A stretch of DNA of 64,000 nt from Thermochromatium tepidum ATCC 43061 (GCF_009664085.1 NZ_CP039268.1:2275001-2339000), one strand, 5' to 3'. Shown: positions 1 to 7,383, numbered from the stretch's first letter. The notes: generated by a model from the letters alone, not told the origin. Numbers and translations are program-made.

Positions 1-1051
1 GGGTGCGTCGTCGCAGTTCCCGGTTGATGCGTTCCAGCCCGTTGGTGGTGCGCAGGCGCACGCGGTGGGCGGCGGGGAAGTCGAAGACCGTCAGACTTTC
101 CGGGACGGCAACTTCAGCCCATTCGGCCAGCTTGGGGTGTTCCTTGCGCCAGGCTTCCAGGGCGGTTTTCAAAAGCTGCTCGGCCTGTGCCCTGTTCGGG
201 GCGTTGAAGATCGTGCGCAGCTGGGCGGCGATGGTCTTTTTCGCCTCCTGCCGGGTGACGAACTGGCCGGCGTTCTGTTGCAGATGGAACTGGCAGCGCT
301 GCCAGGGAACGGCGGGCAATACCGCCCGGCGGGCTGCCTTGAGCCCCGCATGGTCGTCGGCCACGATGAGCTTGACGCCATGAAGCCCGCGGGCAAGCAG
401 ACTCTCCAGGAAGCGCCGCCAATTGATCTCGGCTTCGCTCGTGGCCACCGTGCAACCGAGCACCCGGCGCTTGCCCGAAGCCTCGATGCCGACGGCGATC
501 AACACGGCGCAATCATGGATGCGGCCTTCCAGACGCACCTTCTCGTAGCGGGCATCCAGGAACAGATAGGGCACGTCCCCCTGTGGGCGCTCGCGCCAAG
601 CCTTGAGCCCCTCGTCGAGTTTGGCGGCGGCCCGGCTCACCTGGGCGGTCGAGAGCGAGATCTCCGGCCCCAGGAGGCGCTGCAACACCTCGATGACCCG
701 GCGGGTGGAGACGCCTTGAACATACATCTCGGCCAAGGCGAGATTGACCGCCTGATCGGTACGGGTGCCTTTCTCCAGGGCGGAAGGATAGAAGTCGCCG
801 GAACGCACTTGCGGCACCTGAAAGGTCAGCTCCCCCACACGGGTGAGCATGGTCTTGGGCTTGAAGCCGTTGGCGTAGTCACGGCGAGTGGCTGTGTGCT
901 CGTAGGGCGCGGCGCCGAGAAACTCGGAACGTTCGATCTTGGCGGCCTCGTTGACGAGGATACGCAGGGCTTCGCCAGCGCCGTCCAGGCCGTTCTCAAG
1001 CAACACGGCATAGGCCGTCTCCAGGGGGTTGGTTTCGACACGCATCGCCAT
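1..1051 (-). CDS. IS256-family (mutator-type) transposase, partial
   Basis: The reading frame starts at ATG 1051 and runs off the left edge of the window, so only about the first 350 residues are seen. The ATG follows a strong AAAGGAG ribosome site at 8 bases. The protein begins MAMRVETNPLETAYAV and shows the hallmarks of mutator transposases: an N-terminal region with YANGFKPKT and RSGDFYPS, a first catalytic Asp in YLFLDARYEKVR, a second in LIVADDHAGL, and the CQFHLQQN motif. This enzyme would cut and paste its own element through a DDE active site. No frameshift is visible in the part present, so it may be intact. Family call from motifs is firm; the right end of the element is placed only approximately, near 1180-1215. 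Confidence 0.88.
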   Translation of the reverse strand, partial: MAMRVETNPLETAYAVLLENGLDGAGEALRILVNEAAKIERSEFLGAAPYEHTATRRDYANGFKPKTMLTRVGELTFQVPQVRSGDFYPSALEKGTRTDQAVNLALAEMYVQGVSTRRVIEVLQRLLGPEISLSTAQVSRAAAKLDEGLKAWRERPQGDVPYLFLDARYEKVRLEGRIHDCAVLIAVGIEASGKRRVLGCTVATSEAEINWRRFLESLLARGLHGVKLIVADDHAGLKAARRAVLPAVPWQRCQFHLQQNAGQFVTRQEAKKTIAAQLRTIFNAPNRAQAEQLLKTALEAWRKEHPKLAEWAEVAVPESLTVFDFPAAHRVRLRTTNGLERINRELRRRT

Positions 1052-1099
1052 GAAAGTTTCTCCTTTCTCGAAGTCATGGCATCATGCCGCCGCCGCGCC

Positions 1100-1156
1100 G
1101 TTTTGCCGGGCGGTCGCCCCGGGCGCTACGCGCCCAGTTCGTCCGCCCGGCAAAAC
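1100..1156. repeat. Nested inverted repeat upstream of the transposase
   Basis: A perfect 14-base inverted repeat, GTTTTGCCGGGCGG at 1100-1113 and its complement at 1143-1156, encloses a second small hairpin, GGGCGC/GCGCCC at 1121-1135. It lies between the transposase start and the rtcB stop. It could block read-through into the transposase or be part of the element's end; the sequence alone does not decide. Confidence 0.6.
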
Positions 1157-1226
1157 TTCTCGCCTGCGGTAAAAACGGAATTTACAGAAAAAACGATACA
1201 CAACTCCATAGAGCTCCATAGCCGCC

Positions 1227-2423
1227 TTACCCCTTCACGCACACCACCTGCTTCAAGGTATGCAGCGTCTCGGTGAGGTCCTTCTGGTTCTCCATCACCG
1301 CATCGATGTCCTTGTAAGCGCCGGGAATCTCATCGATGACGCCCCGATCCTTGCGGCAGATCACACCCTTGGTCTGGCGGGCAAGATCGGCCTCGGTGAA
1401 CCGCTTTTCGGCTGCGCTACGGCTCATCCTGCGCCCGGCGCCATGGGCGCTGGACATGAAACTTTCCGGATTGCCCAGGCCGCGCACGATGTAGCTGCGC
1501 GCGCCCATGCTGCCCGGGATGATGCCCAAATCGCCCGCGCGCGCCCGGATCGCCCCCTTGCGCGTCACCCATACGTCGGCGCCGAAGTGATGCTCGCGCG
1601 CGACATAGTTGTGATGGCAATTGACCACCTCGCTGGTGACCTCGAAGGGTGGCAGGTGACGTTTGAGCGCGGCCAGCACCAGCTCGACCATGCACTGCCG
1701 GTTCGCGAGGGCGTATTCCTGCGCCCAATGCACCGCCTCGACGTAATCGTCGAAATGCTCCGTGCCTTCGGGGAAGTAAGCCAGATCGCGATCCGGTAGA
1801 TGGATCATCCAGCGCTCCATGTCCTTGCGGGCCAGATCGATAAAGTACTCGGCCAGGGCCTTGCCTATGCCGCGGCTGCCCGAGTGCAGCATGATCCACA
1901 CCCGGTCGGCTTCATCCAGGCAGACCTCGATGAAGTGATTGCCGCCGCCGAGCGTGCCAAGCTGCCTGATCCATTTCGTCGTGCCGCCGATGGTCTTCCA
2001 AAGCGGCGGGTGTTTGTCCAGGATGCGTGCAAGGCGCGTTTCGAACGGTCGCGCCTGCTCGGCGAACGCACGGTCCTCGTCGTGCATCGCCCAGCCGACC
2101 GGCACATCGCGGCTGATCTGGTCGAAGACCTTTTTCAGGGATTTTTCATCCAAATCATTGGCAGTGAGCGAGAGCCGGCAGGCCACCATGCCGCAGCCGA
2201 TATCGACGCCGACGGCGGCCGGGATGATGGCCTTGTGGGTGGCGATCACCGAGCCGATGGTCGCGCCGATGCCCAGATGCACGTCGGGCATCGCGGCGAC
2301 GTGGTGGTGGATGAACGGCAGGCTGGCGAGGTTGGCAAGCTGTTTTTTCGCATCTTCCTCGACTTCGTCGGTCCAGATCTTGACCGGTACCCGCCCATCG
2401 GTCAGCACGTGCTTGATTGGCAT
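1227..2423 (-). CDS. rtcB: RNA-splicing ligase RtcB
   Basis: RtcB joins a 2',3'-cyclic phosphate or 3'-phosphate RNA end to a 5'-hydroxyl, using GTP and Mn2+, in tRNA splicing-like repair and ribosome repair. The 398-residue protein has normal family length. It has the metal-binding motif VGVDIGCGM (71-79), GGGNHF (159-164), HSGSRG (180-185), CHHNY near 269 and the SSAHGAGR segment, whose His327 is the expected guanylated residue. The ATG at 2423 opens MPIKHVLTDGRVPVKIW, which matches family N-termini. No rtcA or rtcR is next to it, and it is flanked on both sides by insertion elements, so its usual regulatory context is missing here. Confidence 0.95.
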   Translation of the reverse strand: MPIKHVLTDGRVPVKIWTDEVEEDAKKQLANLASLPFIHHHVAAMPDVHLGIGATIGSVIATHKAIIPAAVGVDIGCGMVACRLSLTANDLDEKSLKKVFDQISRDVPVGWAMHDEDRAFAEQARPFETRLARILDKHPPLWKTIGGTTKWIRQLGTLGGGNHFIEVCLDEADRVWIMLHSGSRGIGKALAEYFIDLARKDMERWMIHLPDRDLAYFPEGTEHFDDYVEAVHWAQEYALANRQCMVELVLAALKRHLPPFEVTSEVVNCHHNYVAREHHFGADVWVTRKGAIRARAGDLGIIPGSMGARSYIVRGLGNPESFMSSAHGAGRRMSRSAAEKRFTEADLARQTKGVICRKDRGVIDEIPGAYKDIDAVMENQKDLTETLHTLKQVVCVKG

Positions 2424-2600
2424 GTCTCACTCCATTTCCGCCATCCATTCGTCAGCCGGCGCATTGTCGACCGACGAGTGGCCCAAAGGAAACGCTGAAT
2501 AAATCGGCGAGCGGGATAGCGCCGTGCGCACGGAGCGCAGGATGCGAGACATATCAAGTAGATAGGCGAGCATCCGAAAACTGCCTCGCCCGCAATTCTT
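2424..2600. other. Intergenic region upstream of rtcB
   Basis: This 177-base stretch between the rtcB start and the left end of the IS3-type relic contains no convincing gene. It presumably holds the rtcB promoter on the minus strand, but no clear -35/-10 pair was recognised. Confidence 0.4.
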
Positions 2601-3736
2601 TTGGACACGAAATTGGGTTAAATAGACGTGTCTGAGAAAGGAGCGGGAAATGCTGAACGAGAATGAGGTTGGTGGGGTTGCGCTGGGCGGGCTGGAAGGA
2701 GCGCGTAGCGCGAATGGAAGCGCGCCCAGCGCGGCGGCCGAGGTCAAGCGCTGGTCGGCTGGACGAAAGAAGCAAGTCGTGCTGCGCCTGCTGCGTGGCG
2801 AATCCGTCGATGCGCTGCCAGACGACCTCGCCGGGCACCGGCAAGCCCTACGGCCTGGAACGGGTTTGCCGAGTGCTGGAGCTCCCCCGCTCGACGATCT
2901 ACGCCCAGCGGGCCAGAGAAACCGCCAAGGTGGTGCCCCTGCACCCTGTCCGGCGCGGGCCGAAGCCGAAGGTCTCCGATGCCGATCTGCTGGCGGCCAT
3001 CCGCGCCGATCTGGAAGCCTCGCCCTTTGTCGGCGAGGGGCATCGCAAGGTCTGGACGCGGCTGCGCATCCTCTCTGGCATCCGCGTGTCCAAGGATCGC
3101 GTCTGCCGGCTGATGCGTGAGAATGCCTTGCTGTCCCCGCATCGAGTGCCACAGGGTGCACCATCGGCGCACGATGGTTCGATCCAGGCCGAGGCGCCAA
3201 ACCAGGTGTGGGGCACCGACGGCATTCGCATCCAGACCGTCGCTGGATGGTTGGGTGTGGGTGTTCTCGGCGGTCGATCATTTCGATGCCTGCTGCGTCG
3301 GCAGCATTCATGCTGTCAAGGTCGGCAATCTCATCAAGGCCCTGCAACCGATTGCCCAGGGGGCTTGAGACCCAGTTTGGCGCCACGGGCAAGGACGCCG
3401 GCAAGGGTTTGAAGCTGCGCATGGATCACGGCACGCAATACACAGCCGACGACTTCCTGAAGCAGATCGAGTTCTGGGGGATCGACAAAAGCTTCGCCTT
3501 CGTTGCCGAGCCCCAGACCAACGGTGTGGCCGAGCGCTTCAACCGGACGCTGAAGGAACAGGCCATCCACGGCCGCGTCTTCTGCAACCTCGAAGCGGTG
3601 CGACAGGCTGTCACCGAGTTCAGGGATCGTTACAATCGCCACTGGCGTCTCGAGAAACTGGGCTTCATGTCACCCCTGGAAGCCCGTCGGTCTTATGCCA
3701 TCCGCAAGGCCGCATGAGCTGCAAATCAGTGTCCAA
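2601..3736 (+). mobile_element. Decayed IS3-family insertion sequence with internal deletion
   Basis: The element is bounded by short inverted repeats, TTGGACAC at 2601-2608 and GTGTCCAA at 3729-3736. At about 1.14 kb it is shorter than the roughly 1.5 kb usual for such elements. It contains the start of OrfA, lacks most of OrfA, and carries a frameshifted OrfB. It is therefore a dead copy, movable only by a transposase supplied in trans. Confidence 0.75.
2650..3717 (+). pseudogene. IS3-family transposase OrfAB, deleted and frameshifted
   Basis: The ATG at 2650 follows GAAAGGAGCGGGAA and begins an OrfA that reads RWSAGRKKQVVLRLLRGES and then stops resembling the family. From about 2826 the sequence continues in another frame at GTGKPYGLERVCRV, the usual start region of OrfB, so most of OrfA has been lost. 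The OrfB part then shifts frame again near 3240 and near 3360. Across these frames one still reads the integrase core: WGTDGIRIQTV with the first catalytic Asp, LRMDHGTQYTADDF with the second, and PQTNGVAERFNRTLKEQ with the Glu. At least three lesions are needed to explain the frames, so it is inactive. Confidence 0.85.
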
Positions 3737-3753
3737 TCAACTGCGGGCGGTAT

Positions 3754-3855
3754 ATGGGCTTGACCCTCACCAACCTGTCACTGCTGCTCTTTGCGACATT
3801 AGCGGGCGCGACACCCTGGGCACTCAACCGATCACTTCGTGTGCGCTCGATATAG
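3754..3855 (+). CDS. Short hydrophobic ORF or gene remnant
   Basis: A 33-residue ORF starting MGLTLTNLSLLLFATLAG lies between the IS3 relic and dsbA. It has one hydrophobic stretch and no evident ribosome site. It could be the stump of a membrane protein gene broken by the insertion, or chance coding. No family was recognised. Confidence 0.2.
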   Translation: MGLTLTNLSLLLFATLAGATPWALNRSLRVRSI

Positions 3856-3913
3856 CCGATCCGCTCACATCGCGACTCAAAAATCACACCACTGTCTCAC
3901 TGGAGAACATCCC

Positions 3914-4567
3914 ATGTCTTTGACTCGCAGACATTTCAATCGGCTCGTTCTCAGATCGCTCGCCCTTGCCACCTTACCGATGAGCGCCCTGGCCGATCTC
4001 ATTGAAGGAGAGGACTGGCGCGCGATCACGCCGCCACAGCCGAGCAATACGCCCGGTAAGATCGAGGTGCTGGAATTCTTCTCCTATGGTTGCCCGCATT
4101 GCGCTTCCCTGAATCCACTACTCAAGCAGTGGGAATCGGTGCTGCCAGAAGACGTCGTGCTTCGGCGTGTACCCGTCACCTTCGGACGTCAGGCCTGGGC
4201 CAACCTTGCGCGTCTCTTCTATACGCTGGAAAGCCTCGAAGTGCTGGATCGTCTTGATCAGGCCGTCTTCACCGCCCTGCACGAGCAGCGCGTCAAGCTC
4301 TATACCGAACCCGCGATCATGGACTGGTTGAGCGACAAAGACGTCGACATCCAGCGCTTCAAGGACGTTTTCAATTCATTCGACATCCAGACCAAGCTGG
4401 GTCGCTCAGACTATCTGGCCGAGCGCTATCAGATCGACGCGGTGCCGACACTGACCGTTGCCGGGCGCTATGCCGTGCTGGGCCACAATGCCAAAGGGAT
4501 GCCGGATCTCATCGCAATCGCCGATGCGCTGATCGTTCGAGCACGCGACGAGGGGGTGTTAGGGTAG
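3914..4567 (+). CDS. dsbA: DsbA-family thiol:disulfide oxidoreductase
   Basis: DsbA proteins introduce disulfides into exported proteins in the periplasm and are reoxidised by DsbB. The 217-residue product has a signal sequence, TRRHFNRLVLRSLALATLPMSALA, with a twin-arginine motif (RRHF) that suggests Tat export, although Sec cannot be excluded. The thioredoxin-fold active site Cys60-Pro-His-Cys63 follows VLEFFSYG. The cis-proline loop reads DAVPTL near residue 177. The start at 3914 was chosen over an upstream in-frame start because it has GGAG 8 bases before it and yields a clean signal peptide. The gene is convergent with pucC; no dsbB or other cytochrome-maturation gene is adjacent. Confidence 0.9.
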   Translation: MSLTRRHFNRLVLRSLALATLPMSALADLIEGEDWRAITPPQPSNTPGKIEVLEFFSYGCPHCASLNPLLKQWESVLPEDVVLRRVPVTFGRQAWANLARLFYTLESLEVLDRLDQAVFTALHEQRVKLYTEPAIMDWLSDKDVDIQRFKDVFNSFDIQTKLGRSDYLAERYQIDAVPTLTVAGRYAVLGHNAKGMPDLIAIADALIVRARDEGVLG

Positions 4568-4662
4568 GATATCGGATCCTGTGTCGCAGACCGGAGGTCT
4601 GGTCGAAGCGCGACTTGGCTCAAACCGAGCCGCGCGCTCAATCAAGCGATGGTGACCAGCGT
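4568..4662. other. Convergent intergenic region between dsbA and pucC
   Basis: The 95-base spacer contains two small hairpins: CAGACC/GGTCTG near 4589 and GGCTC/GAGCC near 4617. Neither is followed by a run of T in either direction. They may serve as weak bidirectional transcript ends. Confidence 0.3.
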
Positions 4663-6105
4663 CTAGGGCATCTGATCGAGGCCAATCTTGGATGAATCGC
4701 GCACAATGGGCTCGCTACGCTTCAGCGCCATCGGCACCAAGATGATCAAGGCCCCTACCAGCAACAGGATCTCGAATCCGTAAACGACGATGTATCCAAC
4801 CTCAGGCCCTGTCAGTTCTGGCCCGAAGGTGCCGGCGCGAGCCATCCCGGACACTAGATCACGTATGCTACCGCCGAGCGCCATAGCGAGACCGTTGGCG
4901 GTTGCCTGAACCGCCCCCCAGGCACCAAGCGCTAAGCCACTATGCAGACCGCCATGATCCGCACCCGCCATATCCATAGCTGCCGTTAGAGTCCCAACGG
5001 CCAAGAACCCGCCGCCGAATCCGATCAAAGCAGTGCCGGCGCGAAACAGCATGAACGACCCGGAGCTGGCGGCATGAATGACCGCGTAGAAGGCGACCAG
5101 ACCACAGAGCACGCCGATCGTCGTGAGCCGATAGGCATTGCCACCATGTCCTAGCCAATAGCCGGAGAGCACAAAGGCCACCAGGGTTCCTGTTGCCCAG
5201 AGCGCCGTCAGTGCGGTCGTTTGAGATACGGTCATCCCTAACACCTGACCGCCATAGGGTTCGAGCAGGATGTCCTGCATGGTGAAGCCGGCCGTGCCCA
5301 GACCGACGACGATCAGCAGTCGGCTGGCCTGACCACCAGCGGCGAACTCACGCCAGGTTTCGATGAAGGGAGGGCGCTTGACAGGATTGGCTGCACGCAC
5401 CGCATCAATGGCTTCCTGCTTCCAGAGGGCGACGAGATTCAACGCGATCGTGGCTACGGCGGCCCCCTGGATGAGCTGAATTAGGAGTTGCTGCGAGAAA
5501 TTGGTCAATAAGCGACCAAAGAGCAGCGCGCTGAGCACCATGCCGAGCAGCAGCGTGACATAGAGCAGCGCGACGACGCGGGGACGCTTGTCCGGTGGTG
5601 CCAGGTCGGTGGCCAGCGCCAAGCCAGCGGTTTGAGTGGTATGCAGACCCGCGCCGACCATCAAAAAGGCCAGACCTGCGCCCAACTTACCCAGGATATT
5701 GAATGTGTTCGAGGTATCGGCCAGCAACAGCAGGGCAAAGGGCATGATGGCGAAGCCGCCGAACTGCAACATGCTCCCCAACCAGATATAGGGAACGCGA
5801 CGCAAACCAAACGCCGAGTGATGATAGTCCGAGCGATGCCCGATCAGGGCGCGGAATGGCGCAAAGACCAGCGGCAGGGCCAGCATAGTCGCCACCAGCC
5901 AGGTCGGAACACCGAGCTCAACCACCATGACGCGGTTGAGCGTTCCAGTGAGCAGCACCATGGCGATGGCGACCGAGACCTGAAACAACGACAAACGCAG
6001 CAGGCGCGGCATCGGCAAATCCGGGGTGGCCACGTCCGCGAAGGGCAGCAGTCGGCGTACGAGATCACGCCAGGCGAGTAACCTTGGATCAATGGGTTGA
6101 CTCAT
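4663..6105 (-). CDS. pucC: PucC-type bacteriochlorophyll delivery protein (MFS fold)
   Basis: PucC/LhaA-family membrane proteins are needed for antenna-complex assembly and are thought to bring bacteriochlorophyll to LH polypeptides. The 480-residue protein has about 12 hydrophobic segments in the BCD branch of the major facilitator superfamily. It has the conserved early segment VELGVPTWLVATMLALP, then FAPFRALIGHRSD and FGLRRVPYIWLGS. The ATG at 6105 (MSQPIDPRLLAWRDL) follows GGAG and gives normal family length; the open frame extends further upstream but without a ribosome site. It lies downstream of the pucBA genes on the same strand, behind a probable terminator at 6280-6330, which would keep its expression below that of the antenna genes. 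Confidence 0.9.
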   Translation of the reverse strand: MSQPIDPRLLAWRDLVRRLLPFADVATPDLPMPRLLRLSLFQVSVAIAMVLLTGTLNRVMVVELGVPTWLVATMLALPLVFAPFRALIGHRSDYHHSAFGLRRVPYIWLGSMLQFGGFAIMPFALLLLADTSNTFNILGKLGAGLAFLMVGAGLHTTQTAGLALATDLAPPDKRPRVVALLYVTLLLGMVLSALLFGRLLTNFSQQLLIQLIQGAAVATIALNLVALWKQEAIDAVRAANPVKRPPFIETWREFAAGGQASRLLIVVGLGTAGFTMQDILLEPYGGQVLGMTVSQTTALTALWATGTLVAFVLSGYWLGHGGNAYRLTTIGVLCGLVAFYAVIHAASSGSFMLFRAGTALIGFGGGFLAVGTLTAAMDMAGADHGGLHSGLALGAWGAVQATANGLAMALGGSIRDLVSGMARAGTFGPELTGPEVGYIVVYGFEILLLVGALIILVPMALKRSEPIVRDSSKIGLDQMP

Positions 6106-6407
6106 GCCAATATCATCTCCGGGCTTGAATGAAACAGCGCGCAGCATGGACGCACGATAGATGACGGATGTCACCATCATTGTAAGGCGGCGATGGTACG
6201 CCCCCAGTGATGGGATTGGAAGCTCAGGGGTCACGCCGGACAGGCGCTGGAAACGGAGGGTCGGCGAGAGTCGTTCTTCAAAAACCACACTGCGGATGGA
6301 ATGCACCCGAACATCGGGGATCCCATCCGCCGTACGATGTGCCGCATGACCTGGTATCGACCTCAGGGCCTGCCATCAGTCGGCACCTGAGATCGTCAGG
6401 CGTGCGA
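6106..6407. other. pucA-pucC spacer
   Basis: About 300 bases separate the last LH2 alpha gene from pucC. The main content is the minus-strand hairpin at 6280-6330. No separate promoter for pucC was confidently recognised. Confidence 0.4.
6280..6330 (-). terminator. Hairpin with U-run after pucA copy 1
   Basis: On the minus strand an outer stem GCGGATGG/CCATCCGC (6323-6330 with 6292-6299) encloses an inner stem CCCGA/TCGGG. A GGTTTTT run follows at 6280-6286. It sits about 80 bases after the pucA stop and before pucC. It probably attenuates read-through and protects the upstream pucBA message. Confidence 0.55.
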
Positions 6408-6566
6408 TCACTGCCAGCCGAGACCGACCGAGAAGACGACCGCGTGGACAGCAATGGCCAGAACCAGCACGGCGTAGAAGATAGGCATCAGCCAGGTTGC
6501 GGGGTTGACGACCAGCCAGATCTTCCAATCGTCTTCGGGGTTACGCGGCTTTGCGACGTCGCTCAT
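6408..6566 (-). CDS. pucA: LH2 antenna alpha subunit, copy 1 short form
   Basis: A 52-residue light-harvesting alpha polypeptide, too short for many ORF callers. It binds bacteriochlorophyll in the peripheral antenna ring in the intracytoplasmic membrane. It reads MSDVAKPRNPEDDWKIWLVV, then one membrane helix carrying the pigment-ligand His41 (AIAVHAVVF), and ends GLGWQ. The ATG follows GAGGAACATCCC. It pairs with the pucB gene 41 bases upstream. Compared with its duplicate at 8420-8581, the first 28 residues differ only at Ile16/Val, but the C-terminal half differs strongly; here the residue after the ligand His is Ala. Confidence 0.93.
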   Translation of the reverse strand: MSDVAKPRNPEDDWKIWLVVNPATWLMPIFYAVLVLAIAVHAVVFSVGLGWQ

Positions 6567-6607
6567 GGGATGTTCCTCTATTTCGAAAAGAGAAAATTAA
6601 AGACCTA

Positions 6608-6748
6608 TTACCACCACGGATTGGCAGCGATCACCAGCAGATGCGCCAGGGCAGCCAGACTGACGAACGCGGTATAGGTCGTCTTGAACTGCTCGTGGAA
6701 TTCCTTCGCCTGCTGCTCGGTCAGGCCCGACAGGGATTGCTCGGCCAT
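6608..6748 (-). CDS. pucB: LH2 antenna beta subunit (46 aa), copy 1
   Basis: The beta polypeptide of LH2 spans the membrane once and supplies a His ligand to B850 bacteriochlorophyll. The sequence begins MAEQSLSGLTEQQAKEFH and has the conserved His18 and the ligand His36 in LAALAHLLVI, ending NPWW. The ATG at 6748 has GGGAGA 7 bases upstream. It is the third gene of the pucB-pucA-pucB-pucA cassette and is identical in protein sequence to the copy at 8623-8763. Confidence 0.93.
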   Translation of the reverse strand: MAEQSLSGLTEQQAKEFHEQFKTTYTAFVSLAALAHLLVIAANPWW

Positions 6749-6793
6749 CGTTTGATCTCCCACAGGGATAAAAGTGACTACTCAATGGTTTCA

Positions 6794-6817
6794 TCGCGAC
6801 TCTCTTCCGCGTCGCGA
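6794..6817 (-). other. Intercistronic hairpin between long pucA and pucB, copy 1
   Basis: Minus-strand arms TCGCGAC and GTCGCGA flank a 10-base loop in the 86-base gap between the two antenna pairs. It has no following U-run. In antenna operons such hairpins often protect upstream message segments from 3' decay; that role here is inferred. Confidence 0.45.
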
Positions 6818-6834
6818 CACGATGAATTCGGTGC

Positions 6835-7044
6835 TTACTGCGCCGCCGGAGCCGCCTCAACAGCCGCCGGAGCCGCCGGAGCATGCCAACCCTGACCTTC
6901 CAGACCAAAGGCCACGATGTGGACCAGCACCGCCGTCAGCGCCACAGCAATCAGCGTCGGGATCAACCAAGTCGCCGGATTGACCACCAGCCAGAACTTG
7001 TAGTCGTTTTCAAGAGGCTTGTAACCCATGAATTCAATAGTCAT
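6835..7044 (-). CDS. pucA: LH2 antenna alpha subunit with Ala/Pro tail, copy 1
   Basis: A 69-residue alpha polypeptide beginning MTIEFMGYKPLENDYKFWLV. One membrane helix carries the pigment ligand His42 (AVLVHIVAF). A C-terminal extension of about 16 residues after GQGW is almost entirely Ala, Pro, Val and Glu. The ATG follows GAGGTATTGAGCA. It is the second gene of the cassette and pairs with the 47-residue beta gene just upstream. The long low-complexity tail is unlike the compact C-terminus of the other alpha subunit and would lie on the periplasmic face. The second copy (8850-9059) encodes the same protein. Confidence 0.93.
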   Translation of the reverse strand: MTIEFMGYKPLENDYKFWLVVNPATWLIPTLIAVALTAVLVHIVAFGLEGQGWHAPAAPAAVEAAPAAQ

Positions 7045-7061
7045 TGCTCAATACCTCTCGA

Positions 7062-7205
7062 TTACCACCACGGATTGGCAGCGATCACCAGCAGATGCGC
7101 CAGAGCAGCCAGCCCTACAAACGCCGTGTAGGTCGTCTTGAACTGCTCGTGAAACTCCTTCGCCTGCTGCTCGGTCAGGCCCGACAGACTCTTCGTCTCA
7201 GCCAT
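7062..7205 (-). CDS. pucB: LH2 antenna beta subunit (47 aa), copy 1
   Basis: First gene of the copy 1 cassette. The protein reads MAETKSLSGLTEQQAKEFHE and has the ligand His37 in LAALAHLLVI and the NPWW end. The ATG at 7205 has GGAG 9 bases upstream. It differs from the duplicate gene at 9077-9220 at residue 4 (Thr here, Ala there). Transcription is expected from the promoter at 7341-7368, leaving a leader of roughly 125 bases. Confidence 0.93.
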   Translation of the reverse strand: MAETKSLSGLTEQQAKEFHEQFKTTYTAFVGLAALAHLLVIAANPWW

Positions 7206-7336
7206 TGCTCAGTCTCCATATTCGGATATGCGATATCACCACTCGCACCTACAGCGGACCTCAAGCTCAGCCTCCGCCAGGTGCACACCCTGTCCTTCTC
7301 GGACTCGGAATCCTTAGGATCCTTCGAGATCCCAGG

Positions 7337-7354
7337 TGTCATTCTAGCTTGACA
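7337..7354. promoter_or_regulatory. PpsR/CrtJ-type operator, puc copy 1
   Basis: The 18-base sequence is an exact TGTC-N10-GACA palindrome, the consensus bound by the redox/light repressor PpsR (CrtJ) at photosynthesis promoters. It overlaps the -10 element, so binding would block RNA polymerase. An overlapping GACA-N8-TGTC arrangement continues to 7366. The regulator gene is not in the window. Confidence 0.6.
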
Positions 7355-7368
7355 CCTGTAGATGTCAA
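7341..7368 (-). promoter_or_regulatory. Promoter of puc copy 1
   Basis: On the minus strand TTGACA (7363-7368) and TAGAAT (7341-7346) are 16 bases apart, a strong sigma-70-type promoter upstream of pucB. The -10 differs from that of copy 2 (TAAGAT), one of the few differences between the duplicated blocks. Confidence 0.6.
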
Positions 7369-7383
7369 GTCCCCTGGACACTT
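7368..7383. repeat. 16-base direct repeat, left copy
   Basis: AGTCCCCTGGACACTT occurs here and again at 8141-8156 in the same orientation, on either side of the ISNCY relic but not directly abutting it. It may mark an older nested insertion or recombination point. Confidence 0.6.

Larger units (their letters stand above)
6480..7370. repeat. 891-bp tandem duplication, copy 1 (LH2 cassette)
   Basis: This block matches 8495-9385 at a constant offset of 2015 bases with only a handful of differences. It spans the 5' half of one pucA, a full pucB, the long pucA, another pucB, the leader and the promoter. The match breaks abruptly at 7370/7371, where copy 1 runs into IS-related sequence. Confidence 0.93.

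Noticed and set aside
65-1276. Long plus-strand open frame over the left IS
   Set aside because: It is the antisense of the transposase, has no family features and overlaps rtcB. The minus-strand frame carries the IS256 motifs.
2427-3422. 331-codon minus-strand frame across the IS3 relic
   Set aside because: Low-complexity Arg/Pro/Ser composition typical of GC-rich shadows; the plus strand holds recognisable OrfA/OrfB pieces.
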